DNA of 64,000 nt from Paenibacillus sp. MMS18-CY102. GTDB taxonomy: Bacteria; Bacillota; Bacilli; Paenibacillales; Paenibacillaceae. The translations under genes were made by a program, and so were the position numbers. Below the pieces are notes generated by a model, which saw only the letters and a list, made by a program, of their open reading frames with translations, made no database searches and had not been told where the DNA came from. Below, piece by piece: positions 1 through 8,466 of this stretch (positions are counted from its first letter, which is position 1; every line of letters begins with the position of its first letter). The stretch lies in contig NZ_WSTC01000002.1 of NCBI RefSeq assembly GCF_009789195.1, forward strand, positions 124,001-188,000, in the 5' to 3' direction.

Positions 1-1
1 G

Positions 2-511
2 TTTGCTCTTCGCGTTGAAGCGGTGAACGACGTGAATGCTTCCGTCTTCGGCTACTTTGATCGGTTGGGCTTTGATAAAAGCTTATCGCTTGTCTATATC
101 TACTTAGGGCCAGTCGGTATCGGCGCGGCGATTCTAATGAATGGCGAAGTCGTGCGAGGGAGCACGTTTTTTGCAGGTGAAATTGCAACTTTGCCGCTTT
201 ATGACGAGAAGAAGTTTATTCAGGTCATGAATGAAACAACCCTTTCGCATTCGGAAGACGCAAAGCGCATACAACGAGATGCGATTGGCCGTGTAGTTGC
301 GACATTCACGTCGATTATTAACCCGCACCGGCTTATTTTCTCAGGCAAAGAAATACCTGATTTGGTACTCGAGTCGATTAGGGAAAGCAGCGCGAAGTAT
401 GTGGTGGAAGAAAATATTCCAGATCTTGTCGTAAGCAATTGGGAGCAGGATTATGGGCACGGACTTCGTCAAACAACAATTAATAGCATGTTAGGCATCG
501 GTGTGGAGTAG
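2..511 (+). CDS. ROK-family protein, C-terminal part (5' truncated by window)
   Basis: The reading frame is open to the left edge, so the beginning lies outside the window and a DNA-binding domain, if there is one, cannot be seen. The visible 169 residues carry typical ROK sugar-kinase/repressor fold features: a VNDVNAS segment like the usual ENDxNA motif, then LGPVGIGAAILMNGEV, and FAGEI in place of the common AGEIGH. ROK proteins are either sugar kinases or xylose/N-acetylglucosamine-type repressors. The usual CxxGxxGC zinc motif is not visible in this part. With a sugar-utilisation cluster downstream, a regulator is plausible, but kinase versus repressor cannot be decided here. Confidence 0.72.
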   Translation, partial: FALRVEAVNDVNASVFGYFDRLGFDKSLSLVYIYLGPVGIGAAILMNGEVVRGSTFFAGEIATLPLYDEKKFIQVMNETTLSHSEDAKRIQRDAIGRVVATFTSIINPHRLIFSGKEIPDLVLESIRESSAKYVVEENIPDLVVSNWEQDYGHGLRQTTINSMLGIGVE

Positions 512-562
512 CTGAGCAACAGCGATCTGGCTAGGCTGGGACTGCAGGGGAGGTTGGCATGA

Positions 563-988
563 ATGTCTATTCGGAGTAAGGAAATGAAATGGTTTGATGC
601 GAAGGAAGAGGTAGAGTTGTTCCAACTTGCTGAGAACGCCAGCTTACAGCAGCGTGAACTAGAGAATGCGCCGCTGCATTATGTGGCCGATCGTAATCGG
701 TTATTGGAAGCATCGAGAAATGAGGAGCTTGTCCGTCAAGTGGAGCATTATATGCAGGCTTGCTATACGAATCACACAGAAAATCAACATCGCTCGGGCC
801 CAATTCTGTTGGCTAAAGCATACGTCATCCCAGCGCGGCAAATGATCGTAGCAGATGTGCAACAGCGGGATTGGATTTATGTCGTGTTCGACCACAGCCA
901 TAATCTGCATATTATCGGCGGGGAAATCGGCAGCAATGTCATATTAGAATGGTCAACGAACGATATGAATCAATGCAGCGGCCTTTAA
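563..988 (+). CDS. Hypothetical protein, 141 aa
   Basis: I do not recognise a family. The ATG at 563 has a good ribosome binding site (GGGGAGG at 547-553) about nine bases upstream. The protein is soluble with no signal peptide or membrane segment. The N-terminal half is charged and helical (KEEVELFQLAENASLQQRELE), and the C-terminal half looks like beta strands ending in an IIGGEIGSNVILEW segment. It follows the ROK-like gene by 51 bases on the same strand and has its own strong terminator at 1080-1130, so the two may be co-transcribed. No function is proposed. Confidence 0.7.
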   Translation: MSIRSKEMKWFDAKEEVELFQLAENASLQQRELENAPLHYVADRNRLLEASRNEELVRQVEHYMQACYTNHTENQHRSGPILLAKAYVIPARQMIVADVQQRDWIYVVFDHSHNLHIIGGEIGSNVILEWSTNDMNQCSGL

Positions 989-1079
989 AATATGAGGCTG
1001 TCTTGCAAGCAACAGCGAGATGAAAGCAGGCCACTTGCCTGATAGCCAGTACATTTGACGCAGTAGATATAAAGATATA

Positions 1080-1130
1080 GAAATGGCGGCATCACAGGTA
1101 GCCCTGGCTCGCCATTTCTTTTTATTTTTT
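1080..1130 (+). terminator. Rho-independent terminator
   Basis: GAAATGGCG at 1080-1088 pairs with CGCCATTTC at 1110-1118 and is followed by a long T-rich run to 1130. It would end transcription of the preceding hypothetical gene. Confidence 0.85.
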
Positions 1131-1654
1131 TCGACCCGACAATGTTGCCCTTGCTCACTTTGTACACGCGGTTTGCAGTACCAAGCTTCGATTATGCCGC
1201 TTCAGTACGCCATATCCACTTTAATGGCGGATGCACTGGATACTGCGAGATGGCGAGCAGGGCATATGTCGAATTTCTAACGGACCCCGGAGCCGTTATT
1301 TCTCTCCATACGAGCGAATTGCAAACGTAACGGACCGTATGGCCGTTATCTTGCTGTTTTGAAGCGTCGAGGGGACTAAATGGGCCAAATAAAGGCTCCT
1401 CAGTCCGTTAGAACACCCCGTCTTTAAACAAAGCTTTCCCGATGTCCCCCCATCCAGGCATTAAGAAAGCGCTTAAAAGATATCGATTTCATTTTCTGAG
1501 ATGTCAATACTCCAAAAGACACCTCCAGCATATGTAGGAGGAAACTCGCTGAAAAGGTTGATTTTCCTTATAGCTATGCCACTTTTCGACGATTCGACAT
1601 ATAGTTCGTAAAAATCACACGACAGAATTTATAAATATTTTTGTGTAAAACATA
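1131..1654. other. Gene-free stretch with repeat cluster and degenerate cre-like sites
   Basis: No convincing coding region is visible between the terminator at 1130 and the lacI promoter at 1655. The stretch holds a palindromic repeat cluster (1277-1415, listed separately). It also holds two degenerate LacI/CcpA-type sites: AAGAAAGCGCTTAAA at about 1463-1477, which matches the cre consensus with two mismatches, and a half-site ATCGATTTCAT at about 1482-1492. The latter repeats the right half of the operator at 1656-1669. These could serve auxiliary repressor binding, but that is inferred only from similarity. Confidence 0.5.
1277..1415. repeat. TAACGG...CCGTTA palindromic repeat cluster, locus A
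   Basis: Two direct units (starting 1277 and 1327) each have the form TAACGG, nine bases, CCGTTA. They are followed by one unit in inverted orientation (1382-1411, ending CTCAGTCCGTTAG). Each unit could form a short hairpin, and the cluster as a whole is a long interrupted inverted repeat. The same units recur at 17176, 30885 and 31223. The direct units are followed by an ATTT-type tail, and the inverted unit is preceded by its complement (GGCCAAATAA). Confidence 0.85.
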
Positions 1655-1683
1655 TTGAAATCGATTTCATTCAATGCTATGAT
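1655..1683 (+). promoter_or_regulatory. lacI promoter with overlapping LacI/CcpA-type operator
   Basis: A -35 box TTGAAA (1655-1660) and a -10 box TATGAT (1678-1683) are separated by 17 bases. The perfect palindrome TGAAATCGATTTCA (1656-1669) covers the -35 and the upstream half of the spacer. The palindrome has the central CG and symmetry of LacI-family operators and fits the cre consensus. A repressor bound here would block the whole lacI-transporter operon. Whether the ligand is the LacI protein encoded just downstream or CcpA cannot be told from sequence. Confidence 0.75.
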
Positions 1684-1715
1684 TTGATTAAATCTTAGGA
1701 GAGAAAGTGGTGTGA

Positions 1716-2750
1716 GTGCAGGACAACAGAATGGTCGACGTTGCCCAGCGGGCTAACGTATCGACAGCTACCGTCTCTCGCGTTCTTAACGACAGCAGCC
1801 GCGTGAGTGCCAAGACGAAGCAAAAGGTGTTAAAGGCGATTGAGGAGATGAATTATATCCCGAATGCCTCCGCCAAAAGCTTGCGCTCCCAGAAAACGAG
1901 GACGATCGCCGTCGTCGTTTCGGATATTCACTCCTCCTACTTTGCAGAGATCGTCAAAGGCATTGAAAATATGGCGAACTCGCGCAAGTACCGAATCGTC
2001 ATTTGCGATACGCAAAACGAGCGGGAGAAGGAAGTGGAAATGATGTCGCTCGCGCTGGATCGAACGGTAGATGCCATGGTGTTCGTTGCACCAATCATAT
2101 CGAATGAGGAGATCGAAGCGTTTGTGGACAGAGGCTATACGGTAGGCGTAATTGGGCGGCATATTGATCATCCAAACGTACCATGTGCCTATACGGACAA
2201 TGTCAAAATCTCGCAAGAGGTTATCGCGCATCTGTTGGAAAAAGGGCATAGCCGTATCGCTTTTCTAAGCGGCTACGCGGATTCGACGGATAGCCACGAG
2301 CGGCTTGAAGGATATATGAAAGCGTTAACTACTGCTCAGCTAACGTACGATCCGGCGCTAATCGAGAATGGGCAATTCAACGAGAATGGCGGATATGACG
2401 CGTTCCATCGCTTATGGGCTAAGAGCATCGGCATTACGGCGATCTTCGCAGCTAACGATGAGATGGCACTGGGCGTCTATCGGGCATGCCGGGAGCTTGG
2501 CATTATGATTCCCGAGCAGCTAACCGTGATCGGCGTTGATAACAACCGAGTAGCCAAGTATATTACGCCGAAGCTTTCCACCGTCGAGCAGCCCAAGTAT
2601 GCGATGGGTGCATTGCTCGTAGAGAAGCTTATTGATCAAATGAATGATAACGATTACATTGATCAGCGCGTATTTAAAGTCGACTCCAAGCTCATCCTCA
2701 GGGAGTCCTCTAGCATTTCAATTGATCGAACAGGGAGTGTGTCAACGTGA
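1716..2750 (+). CDS. LacI-family transcriptional regulator
   Basis: 344 residues, the usual family length. Residues about 6-26 form the LacI helix-turn-helix (VDVAQRANVSTATVSRVLND), followed by the hinge with LRSQKT and a periplasmic-binding-protein-like ligand domain (IGVDNNR, SRIAFLSGY). The GTG start at 1716 lies just after an in-frame stop. Its AGGAG is 14 bases away, and an ATG at 1731 is possible but has a worse ribosome binding site distance. The gene overlaps the next permease by GTGA, so regulator and transporter are translationally coupled and the regulator probably controls its own operon through the operator at 1656-1669. A close paralogue lies at 16097-17110. Confidence 0.93.
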   Translation: MQDNRMVDVAQRANVSTATVSRVLNDSSRVSAKTKQKVLKAIEEMNYIPNASAKSLRSQKTRTIAVVVSDIHSSYFAEIVKGIENMANSRKYRIVICDTQNEREKEVEMMSLALDRTVDAMVFVAPIISNEEIEAFVDRGYTVGVIGRHIDHPNVPCAYTDNVKISQEVIAHLLEKGHSRIAFLSGYADSTDSHERLEGYMKALTTAQLTYDPALIENGQFNENGGYDAFHRLWAKSIGITAIFAANDEMALGVYRACRELGIMIPEQLTVIGVDNNRVAKYITPKLSTVEQPKYAMGALLVEKLIDQMNDNDYIDQRVFKVDSKLILRESSSISIDRTGSVST

Positions 2751-3661
2751 AAAGTTTAGTTCGAGAACTGGTAAAAAACAAAACGCTCTTTCTCATGATC
2801 AGTCCGGCTCTCGTATTTTTCGCCATCTTTGCCTACATGCCGATGGTTGGCGTGTACTATGCGTTTACGAGCTATGATCCGAACGTCGGCTTGTTCAGCA
2901 ATGAGTTCGTCGGCTGGAAAAACTTCGATTTTCTAATCAACTCCGGCGCGCTGTGGAACATCACCAAAAACACGGTGCTCTACAACTTAGCGTTTATCTT
3001 TATCGGTAATTTCCTGCAAATCTTATGTGCCATATTCCTGAGCGAATTGCCGGGCAAATGGTTTAAAAAACTAACGCAGTCGATCATGTTCCTGCCATTC
3101 TTCATCTCGTTCGTTCTGGTCGGCGCATTCGTGTTCAACTTGTTCAGCTCAGAGAACGGTGCAATCAATACGCTGCTGGTGTCGCTAGGCTTCCCGTCCT
3201 ACGATTTCTACCTGCATACGGCACCATGGAAATACATCATCATCTTCTTTAGCACATGGAAGGGCCTCGGATATGGCATGATCATCTATCTTGCAGCCAT
3301 TATGAGCATCAGCGATGAGTACCATGAAGCAGCAAAAATTGATGGCGCGAACATTTTCCATCGCATTCGGTTCATTACGATTCCGCTGCTTATGCCGACG
3401 TTTATTATGCTCTTGCTGCTCAGCCTTGGCGGCATTCTGCGCGGACAATTCGATCTGTTCTACCAAATCATTGGCAATAACGGCATGCTCTTCAACGCAA
3501 CAGACGTTATCGATACGTACGTGTACCGTGCGCTTGCAGTCAACTTCGACGTAGGCATGGGTACGGCAGCCGGCTTGTATCAATCGTTCTTCGGCTTGGT
3601 GCTCGTATTGACGGTGAACTACATCATTCGCAAGACGCGTGCAGAAAATGCGCTCTTCTAG
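2747..3661 (+). CDS. CUT1-family ABC sugar transporter permease, LplB-like
   Basis: 304 residues with six predicted membrane segments, the first near residues 12-35. The cytoplasmic EAA loop (YHEAAKIDGANIFHRIRFI, near residues 192-210) docks the ATPase. It belongs to the LplB/YtcP type used by Paenibacillus and Bacillus for oligosaccharides and aldouronates. The GTG start overlaps the end of lacI by four bases with AGGGAG upstream. It works with the next permease and the lipoprotein binding protein. No ATPase gene is in the cluster, so a shared MsmX-type ATPase encoded elsewhere must be assumed, as is usual in this group. Confidence 0.93.
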   Translation: MKSLVRELVKNKTLFLMISPALVFFAIFAYMPMVGVYYAFTSYDPNVGLFSNEFVGWKNFDFLINSGALWNITKNTVLYNLAFIFIGNFLQILCAIFLSELPGKWFKKLTQSIMFLPFFISFVLVGAFVFNLFSSENGAINTLLVSLGFPSYDFYLHTAPWKYIIIFFSTWKGLGYGMIIYLAAIMSISDEYHEAAKIDGANIFHRIRFITIPLLMPTFIMLLLLSLGGILRGQFDLFYQIIGNNGMLFNATDVIDTYVYRALAVNFDVGMGTAAGLYQSFFGLVLVLTVNYIIRKTRAENALF

Positions 3662-3670
3662 GAGGCAGTC

Positions 3671-4558
3671 ATGAAGATAAAAACCGAAAAATCGACCATC
3701 TTTTTCAACGTCATGGGTTATGTCATCGTTTCGATCCTGACCATCGCTTGCCTCCTCCCGTTCTGGGTCATCATCACGGGGTCGTTCACCTCGGAGATGG
3801 AGATCATTGCGGAAGGGTTCAAACTATGGCCGGAACAATTCTCGCTGGATGCGTATCGTTCGCTGTTCAGCAATCCATCGCAAATTATTAATGCCTATCA
3901 GGTAACGATCGTACTTACGTTCGTTGGAACATTACTCGGGTTGTTCATCATGTCGATGGCAGGATATGTGCTGTCGCGCAAGGATTTCAAATACCGCAAT
4001 GGCTTCTCTTTCTACATTTACTTCACGATGTTGTTCAGCGGAGGGTTAATTCCTTGGTACATTCTGATCGTGAAATATCTCGATTGGAAGGACAACTACC
4101 TTGCGCTGCTTATGCCGTTCATGATTTCCGCCTTCAACATCATGCTGATGAAGGGATTCATGTCATCGCTTCCTGATTCGATCTCCGAATCGGCGAAGAT
4201 CGACGGTGCAGGCGATTTCACGATCTTCATGCGATTGATTTTGCCGCTGTCTACGCCAGGCCTTGCGACAATCGGCTTGTTCCTGGCACTGTCCTATTGG
4301 AATGAATGGTTCCTCGCCAACATGTTCATCACGACTGAGGGCAAGTACCCGCTCCAATTCCTGTTGTACAAAATTCTTTCCAGTGCCGCGGTGCTGAAAA
4401 CGAACATGCCATTCGATGCTTCATCAGGCATGAAGCCGCCAGCAGAGACGCTGAAGATGGCTGCTGCAGTAATCGTAACGGGACCGATCGTATTCTTGTA
4501 CCCGTTCGTTCAACGCTATTTTGTCAAAGGCCTTACGATTGGCGCAGTCAAAGGTTAG
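3671..4558 (+). CDS. CUT1-family ABC sugar transporter permease, YtcP-like
   Basis: 295 residues with six membrane segments and an EAA loop (SISESAKIDGAGDFTIFMRLILP) near residues 170-192. It is the second half of the membrane channel formed with the upstream permease, from which it is separated by nine bases containing an AGGAGG-like site. The C-terminal QRYFVKGLTIGAVKG ending is typical of this subfamily. The gene order of LplB-like, YtcP-like and LplA-like proteins is the standard one for large-oligosaccharide importers in Paenibacillus. Confidence 0.93.
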   Translation: MKIKTEKSTIFFNVMGYVIVSILTIACLLPFWVIITGSFTSEMEIIAEGFKLWPEQFSLDAYRSLFSNPSQIINAYQVTIVLTFVGTLLGLFIMSMAGYVLSRKDFKYRNGFSFYIYFTMLFSGGLIPWYILIVKYLDWKDNYLALLMPFMISAFNIMLMKGFMSSLPDSISESAKIDGAGDFTIFMRLILPLSTPGLATIGLFLALSYWNEWFLANMFITTEGKYPLQFLLYKILSSAAVLKTNMPFDASSGMKPPAETLKMAAAVIVTGPIVFLYPFVQRYFVKGLTIGAVKG

Positions 4559-4619
4559 TACCGGCTTACGCTGGCTGACATAGATGTCTTTTTTCATAAT
4601 GATAAGGAGGGTCTCATCA

Positions 4620-6224
4620 ATGAAAAGAAAGCTCCGGAAATACTCAGCAATCCCTGCGGTTATCATGCTTTCGACGATGCTGGCAGCTTGTGGAGGCAAC
4701 GATAACGCGGGATCGACAACGGCTAACGATCCAGCAAAGACAGCAACGAACGAGGAAGGCGCAAAAACGCCAGATACGTCCAAGAAGGTCGAGCTCGTCT
4801 GGTATCTCGTCGGCGAACCACATAAAGATACACAGAAGGTCGTGGATGAGTGGAATAAGCTGTTAGAGAAAGATTTGAATACGAAAATCAAGCTGAATTT
4901 CACGACGTGGGCAGAATGGCAGACTAAATATAACCTCATTCTGTCGACGGGCGAGAAAGTGGATATGATCTTTGCTTCTTCGTGGGCAGATTACTACAAA
5001 TTCGCAAAACGCGATGCATTCCTGCCGCTGAACGATTTGCTGCCGGTGTATGCGCCAGAAACATGGAGCAAAGTATCGAAGCAAGATTGGGAAGAAGCTA
5101 CAGTTAAATCTGACAAAGCAGCAAATGGCGCAATCTTTGCTGTGCCATCCACGTACCCAGAGTACACGCCGGACGGCCTCGTTTATCGTGAAGACTGGAG
5201 AAAAGAGCTGAATCTTCCAGAGATTAAAGATATGGATTCGCTCGAAGCTTACTTCGATGGCGTGAAAAAAGGCAAGCCAGGCGTAACGCCAATTAACGGC
5301 AAAGCTTTCAACGAAGTGAACGCGCTGTTCAAGTTCTCGAATGGTTTTGAGACAATCGGCGGAGGCGGCGAGGGGAACCTCATCGTATCCAAATATGCAA
5401 CACCGCGCGACATCGTTGCATATCCGTTCACGGCAGAGTTCGAAGCTTATGTAAAGCGCATGAAAACGTGGGCGGACAAAGGGTTCTGGAATTCCGACTC
5501 GCTATCTTCGCAGAAGGAGCCGGGCGACACGATCAAAACGGATAACGGTGCTGCATACCTGCGTAATGCACCAGCCGCTGGCGGTTACATCATGGGCCTC
5601 AAAACGACGAACCCAGATATCACGACAGGCTACTTCCCGTTCAACCGCTTCAACGGTTATGCAATGCCGACGCTGTCGGTTAACAATGCAATGGCAATTC
5701 CGAAGTCTTCGCCGAACCCAGAGCGTTCGCTCATGGTGCTTGACAAGCTGCGCAACGATCCGAAGTACTTCGATCTGATGACGTACGGCATCGAAGGCAC
5801 GCACTATTCGATTGATGCAGATGGCAAGTCGCTTGTTACGCCTCCAGCAGGCATGACAGTAGGCAAAGACTGGAAGAAATATGACCTTGCATCATGGGGC
5901 TGGCGCGTAGATACGATGGTTCGCGAGAAGCAAGCATCGGGATGGCCAGAATTCGACAAGCTGTTGGAAGAGTTCAAAGCGACGAGCAAGCCGAACATCT
6001 ATGCACCAATCATCTTGACGTATGATACGGTGAAATCGCAGCAAGCGGCTGTCAACCAAGTGTTCGAGCAATACGGCAAACCGCTCATGATGGGCTTCAC
6101 GGACGATGTGGAAAAGTCGCTCAAAACGTATCGTGACCAGCTGACGAAAGCGGGCATTGACTCGCTCGTTGACTACGCGAAGACGGAAGCTTACAAGTAT
6201 TTTGACGAAAAAGGCATCCAATAA
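4620..6224 (+). CDS. LplA-type extracellular solute-binding lipoprotein
   Basis: 534 residues. The ATG at 4620 follows AAGGAGG at an ideal distance and gives a clean lipoprotein signal (MKRKLRKYS, hydrophobic core, then LAAC with the lipidated Cys at residue 24). A Thr/Asn/Lys-rich linker leads to a large periplasmic-binding fold beginning VELVWYLVGEPHKDT. The length matches the LplA/YtcQ group, whose members bind oligosaccharides rather than simple sugars. It is the capture component for the two permeases immediately upstream and is followed by a strong terminator, closing the lacI-permease-permease-binding protein operon. Confidence 0.93.
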   Translation: MKRKLRKYSAIPAVIMLSTMLAACGGNDNAGSTTANDPAKTATNEEGAKTPDTSKKVELVWYLVGEPHKDTQKVVDEWNKLLEKDLNTKIKLNFTTWAEWQTKYNLILSTGEKVDMIFASSWADYYKFAKRDAFLPLNDLLPVYAPETWSKVSKQDWEEATVKSDKAANGAIFAVPSTYPEYTPDGLVYREDWRKELNLPEIKDMDSLEAYFDGVKKGKPGVTPINGKAFNEVNALFKFSNGFETIGGGGEGNLIVSKYATPRDIVAYPFTAEFEAYVKRMKTWADKGFWNSDSLSSQKEPGDTIKTDNGAAYLRNAPAAGGYIMGLKTTNPDITTGYFPFNRFNGYAMPTLSVNNAMAIPKSSPNPERSLMVLDKLRNDPKYFDLMTYGIEGTHYSIDADGKSLVTPPAGMTVGKDWKKYDLASWGWRVDTMVREKQASGWPEFDKLLEEFKATSKPNIYAPIILTYDTVKSQQAAVNQVFEQYGKPLMMGFTDDVEKSLKTYRDQLTKAGIDSLVDYAKTEAYKYFDEKGIQ

Positions 6225-6249
6225 CGAATAGATAGATAGACCAGATGAG

Positions 6250-6305
6250 AACAGCCGGTGGGGATGAGAGAGCATGTGATCAATCATCTTCACCGGCTGT
6301 TTTTG
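6250..6305 (+). terminator. Rho-independent terminator
   Basis: AACAGCCGGTG (6250-6260) pairs with CACCGGCTGTT (6291-6301), with an inner GATGA/TCATC pairing and a T run right after. It separates the transporter operon from the GH2 gene. This also argues against a GH2 start at the ATG at 6307, which would sit on the terminator tail. Confidence 0.85.
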
Positions 6306-6342
6306 AATGACCGATAGGGTTTGGTTTGGAGGAGGAACTGGC

Positions 6343-8340
6343 TTGACGAATACAACTAGAACATACTTACAGACGACATTGGCTTTCCAAACAGTAGACG
6401 GTGTCGAAATTCCGTTTCAGAATGGCATTCCGGTACCGACTTTCGATCCACAAGAACGGCCGGTTATTGCGCTGCACGGCTGCTGGAATAAGAAGCGATT
6501 CGATGCGGATCACGGCTTCTCGATGGCGCCGCGGAATGCGGGCTGGCTGGAGCAATTGCAGCAGAATGAAGGGATTCATTTAACGGGTTCGGAAGAAGTG
6601 CAATGGGAGCTGCATCATGTTCCGCTGCCGGAAAACCGGATGACAGGCGAGGCTGCGGCGAATGCAGCCGAGACCTATGAGAACGGCGTATGGTACCAAC
6701 GGACGTTCGAGCTCGGCAAGCTCGATAAGGGCATTGCTTATATGTTGAAATCGCTTGGCATCAGCTATATTTGCGACATCTGGATCAATGGGCAATGGAT
6801 CGGCTTTCATGAAGGCGGTTTCACACCGTTTGCATTCGACGTCTCCCCGTATTTGAAGCAAGGGACTAACGATATTCGGATTCGAATTGATAACCCGCCG
6901 TGGGGCAGCCGGGTTGAGGTAATCCCTGCTGTAGCAGGAACAGATTTCTTCAACTACACGGGCATTATACAAGATTTGTACCTCGAGCTTGTGAACACTG
7001 TCCATCTCGTTCGAGCGGATATCGTGCCTATAGATACAGCAGGGAAGCTGAGCATTCGGGTTGTTGCAAGCAATCTAGGGAAGGACGATTTCCAGGGAAC
7101 GATTGAAGGGGCGATTTTTGAGGCTGACCAAGCATGTGAAGGGTTCCTCACGTCACCGGTTGCTTCTAGCATCAAAGGGATTCAGGCGCAAACGGACGGG
7201 ACGCTAAGGCTGCCATTCCAGGCCAAAGCCGGAGAGACGCGCGTGCTTCAATTTGAAGTGGAGGTTCGCAATCCAAAGCTCTGGGCGCTTGGCAAACCGA
7301 ACTTATACGTAGGCGAATGGGCGATTAAACCTGACGCTGCATCGGTTTCATCGCAGGCGGCAGACCGGCTGTCCACCCAATTCGGCATTCGTACGGTCGG
7401 GACGGACAAAACGCGCATTTTGCTCAATGAAGAACCTGTATTTCTAGCGGGCATTGCGCGCCATGAGGAATGGCCGGAAACCGGTAGGACAGCGGATTGG
7501 GATCGCATTCGAGCTGATCTTGAGCAAATTCTGACGATTAACGCCAATATGGTAAGGACGGGCCATTACCCGAACCATGTGTATACGTACTTGCTTTTGG
7601 ATAGGCTTGGCTTCGCGGCGATGAGCGAAATCCCGCTGTGGCAGCTTGAGAAGGAGCACTACGTTGCACAGGAGCAGCGGAAGTTCGCAGACCAGATGTG
7701 GCGCGAGATGGTGTTTTCCCAGTACAACCGGCCATCGGTTATCATGTGGAGCACCCAGAACGAGTCGAAGGAAGTGGCGTTGCGGCTTGAATATAATCGC
7801 CGGCTCGTGCAGGATTTGCGTACCACGTACAACGACGGCAGGCTCATTACGCAGAGTGCTGCGGCCGACCAGCCAGGTCCCGAAGATGCTTCGATGGAGC
7901 CGCTCGATGTCGCGGGCTGGACGATGTACTTTGGCATTTTCCATGGTGGTACGCCATATGAAGGGACACGCGATTTTGTGCAAAACGCCCATCGTGCATT
8001 CCCGGATAAGCCGATACTCAACACGGAGTTCGGGCATTGGACGGGCGAGCGGGATGTAGATGCTGACATGCAAATTCACATCTATGAGACCACGCTTAAG
8101 GCGCTGATGGAGCAAGCGACCCATGATGAGAATGGGCAGCTGGTGGAAGGCGGATCTGTGGCGGGCATCGATTTTTGGATCATGTACGACTGGTACGTGA
8201 ATCACAACAATTGGATTGACACCTTCGGCCTCTATCACATGGACCGCAAGCACGGCAAACCGTTAGCGGACCAGCTCACGTATGATTATGGGAAGCTGTC
8301 AGGAAAAGGCGAGACCATTAGCCATTTTGCAAAAGAGTAA
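6343..8340 (+). CDS. Glycoside hydrolase family 2 enzyme (beta-glucuronidase/beta-galactosidase type)
   Basis: About 665 residues from a TTG at 6343 preceded by GGAGGAGG seven bases upstream; the in-frame ATG at 6307 has no ribosome binding site. The order is GH2 sugar-binding domain (WYQRTFELGK, FTPFAFDVSPYL), immunoglobulin-like domain, then TIM barrel. In the barrel I read the acid/base glutamate as E474 (WSTQNES) and the nucleophile as E562 (LNTEFGHW). There is no signal peptide, so it acts in the cytoplasm, probably on oligosaccharides imported by the upstream transporter. The exact sugar (glucuronide, galactoside, glucoside or other) cannot be assigned from sequence alone. Confidence 0.88.
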   Translation: MTNTTRTYLQTTLAFQTVDGVEIPFQNGIPVPTFDPQERPVIALHGCWNKKRFDADHGFSMAPRNAGWLEQLQQNEGIHLTGSEEVQWELHHVPLPENRMTGEAAANAAETYENGVWYQRTFELGKLDKGIAYMLKSLGISYICDIWINGQWIGFHEGGFTPFAFDVSPYLKQGTNDIRIRIDNPPWGSRVEVIPAVAGTDFFNYTGIIQDLYLELVNTVHLVRADIVPIDTAGKLSIRVVASNLGKDDFQGTIEGAIFEADQACEGFLTSPVASSIKGIQAQTDGTLRLPFQAKAGETRVLQFEVEVRNPKLWALGKPNLYVGEWAIKPDAASVSSQAADRLSTQFGIRTVGTDKTRILLNEEPVFLAGIARHEEWPETGRTADWDRIRADLEQILTINANMVRTGHYPNHVYTYLLLDRLGFAAMSEIPLWQLEKEHYVAQEQRKFADQMWREMVFSQYNRPSVIMWSTQNESKEVALRLEYNRRLVQDLRTTYNDGRLITQSAAADQPGPEDASMEPLDVAGWTMYFGIFHGGTPYEGTRDFVQNAHRAFPDKPILNTEFGHWTGERDVDADMQIHIYETTLKALMEQATHDENGQLVEGGSVAGIDFWIMYDWYVNHNNWIDTFGLYHMDRKHGKPLADQLTYDYGKLSGKGETISHFAKE

Positions 8341-8466
8341 GCAATACCGAACGTTATGTTCAAAAAATGGGATTATCGGGGATAGGTGGCTTGGCTAGCG
8401 CTTTTCCTTCGGTAAGCCATCCTTGGCATGCAATTAAACGAGCCTACTTAGAAAAGGAGAACGAAC

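Noticed and set aside
1141-1330. Short plus-strand frames in the gene-free stretch
   Set aside because: They overlap the palindromic repeats, have no ribosome binding site and no protein-like pattern.
7444-8253. 269-codon minus-strand frame inside the GH2 gene
   Set aside because: It lies entirely opposite a gene with intact catalytic motifs, and its protein has no recognisable features.
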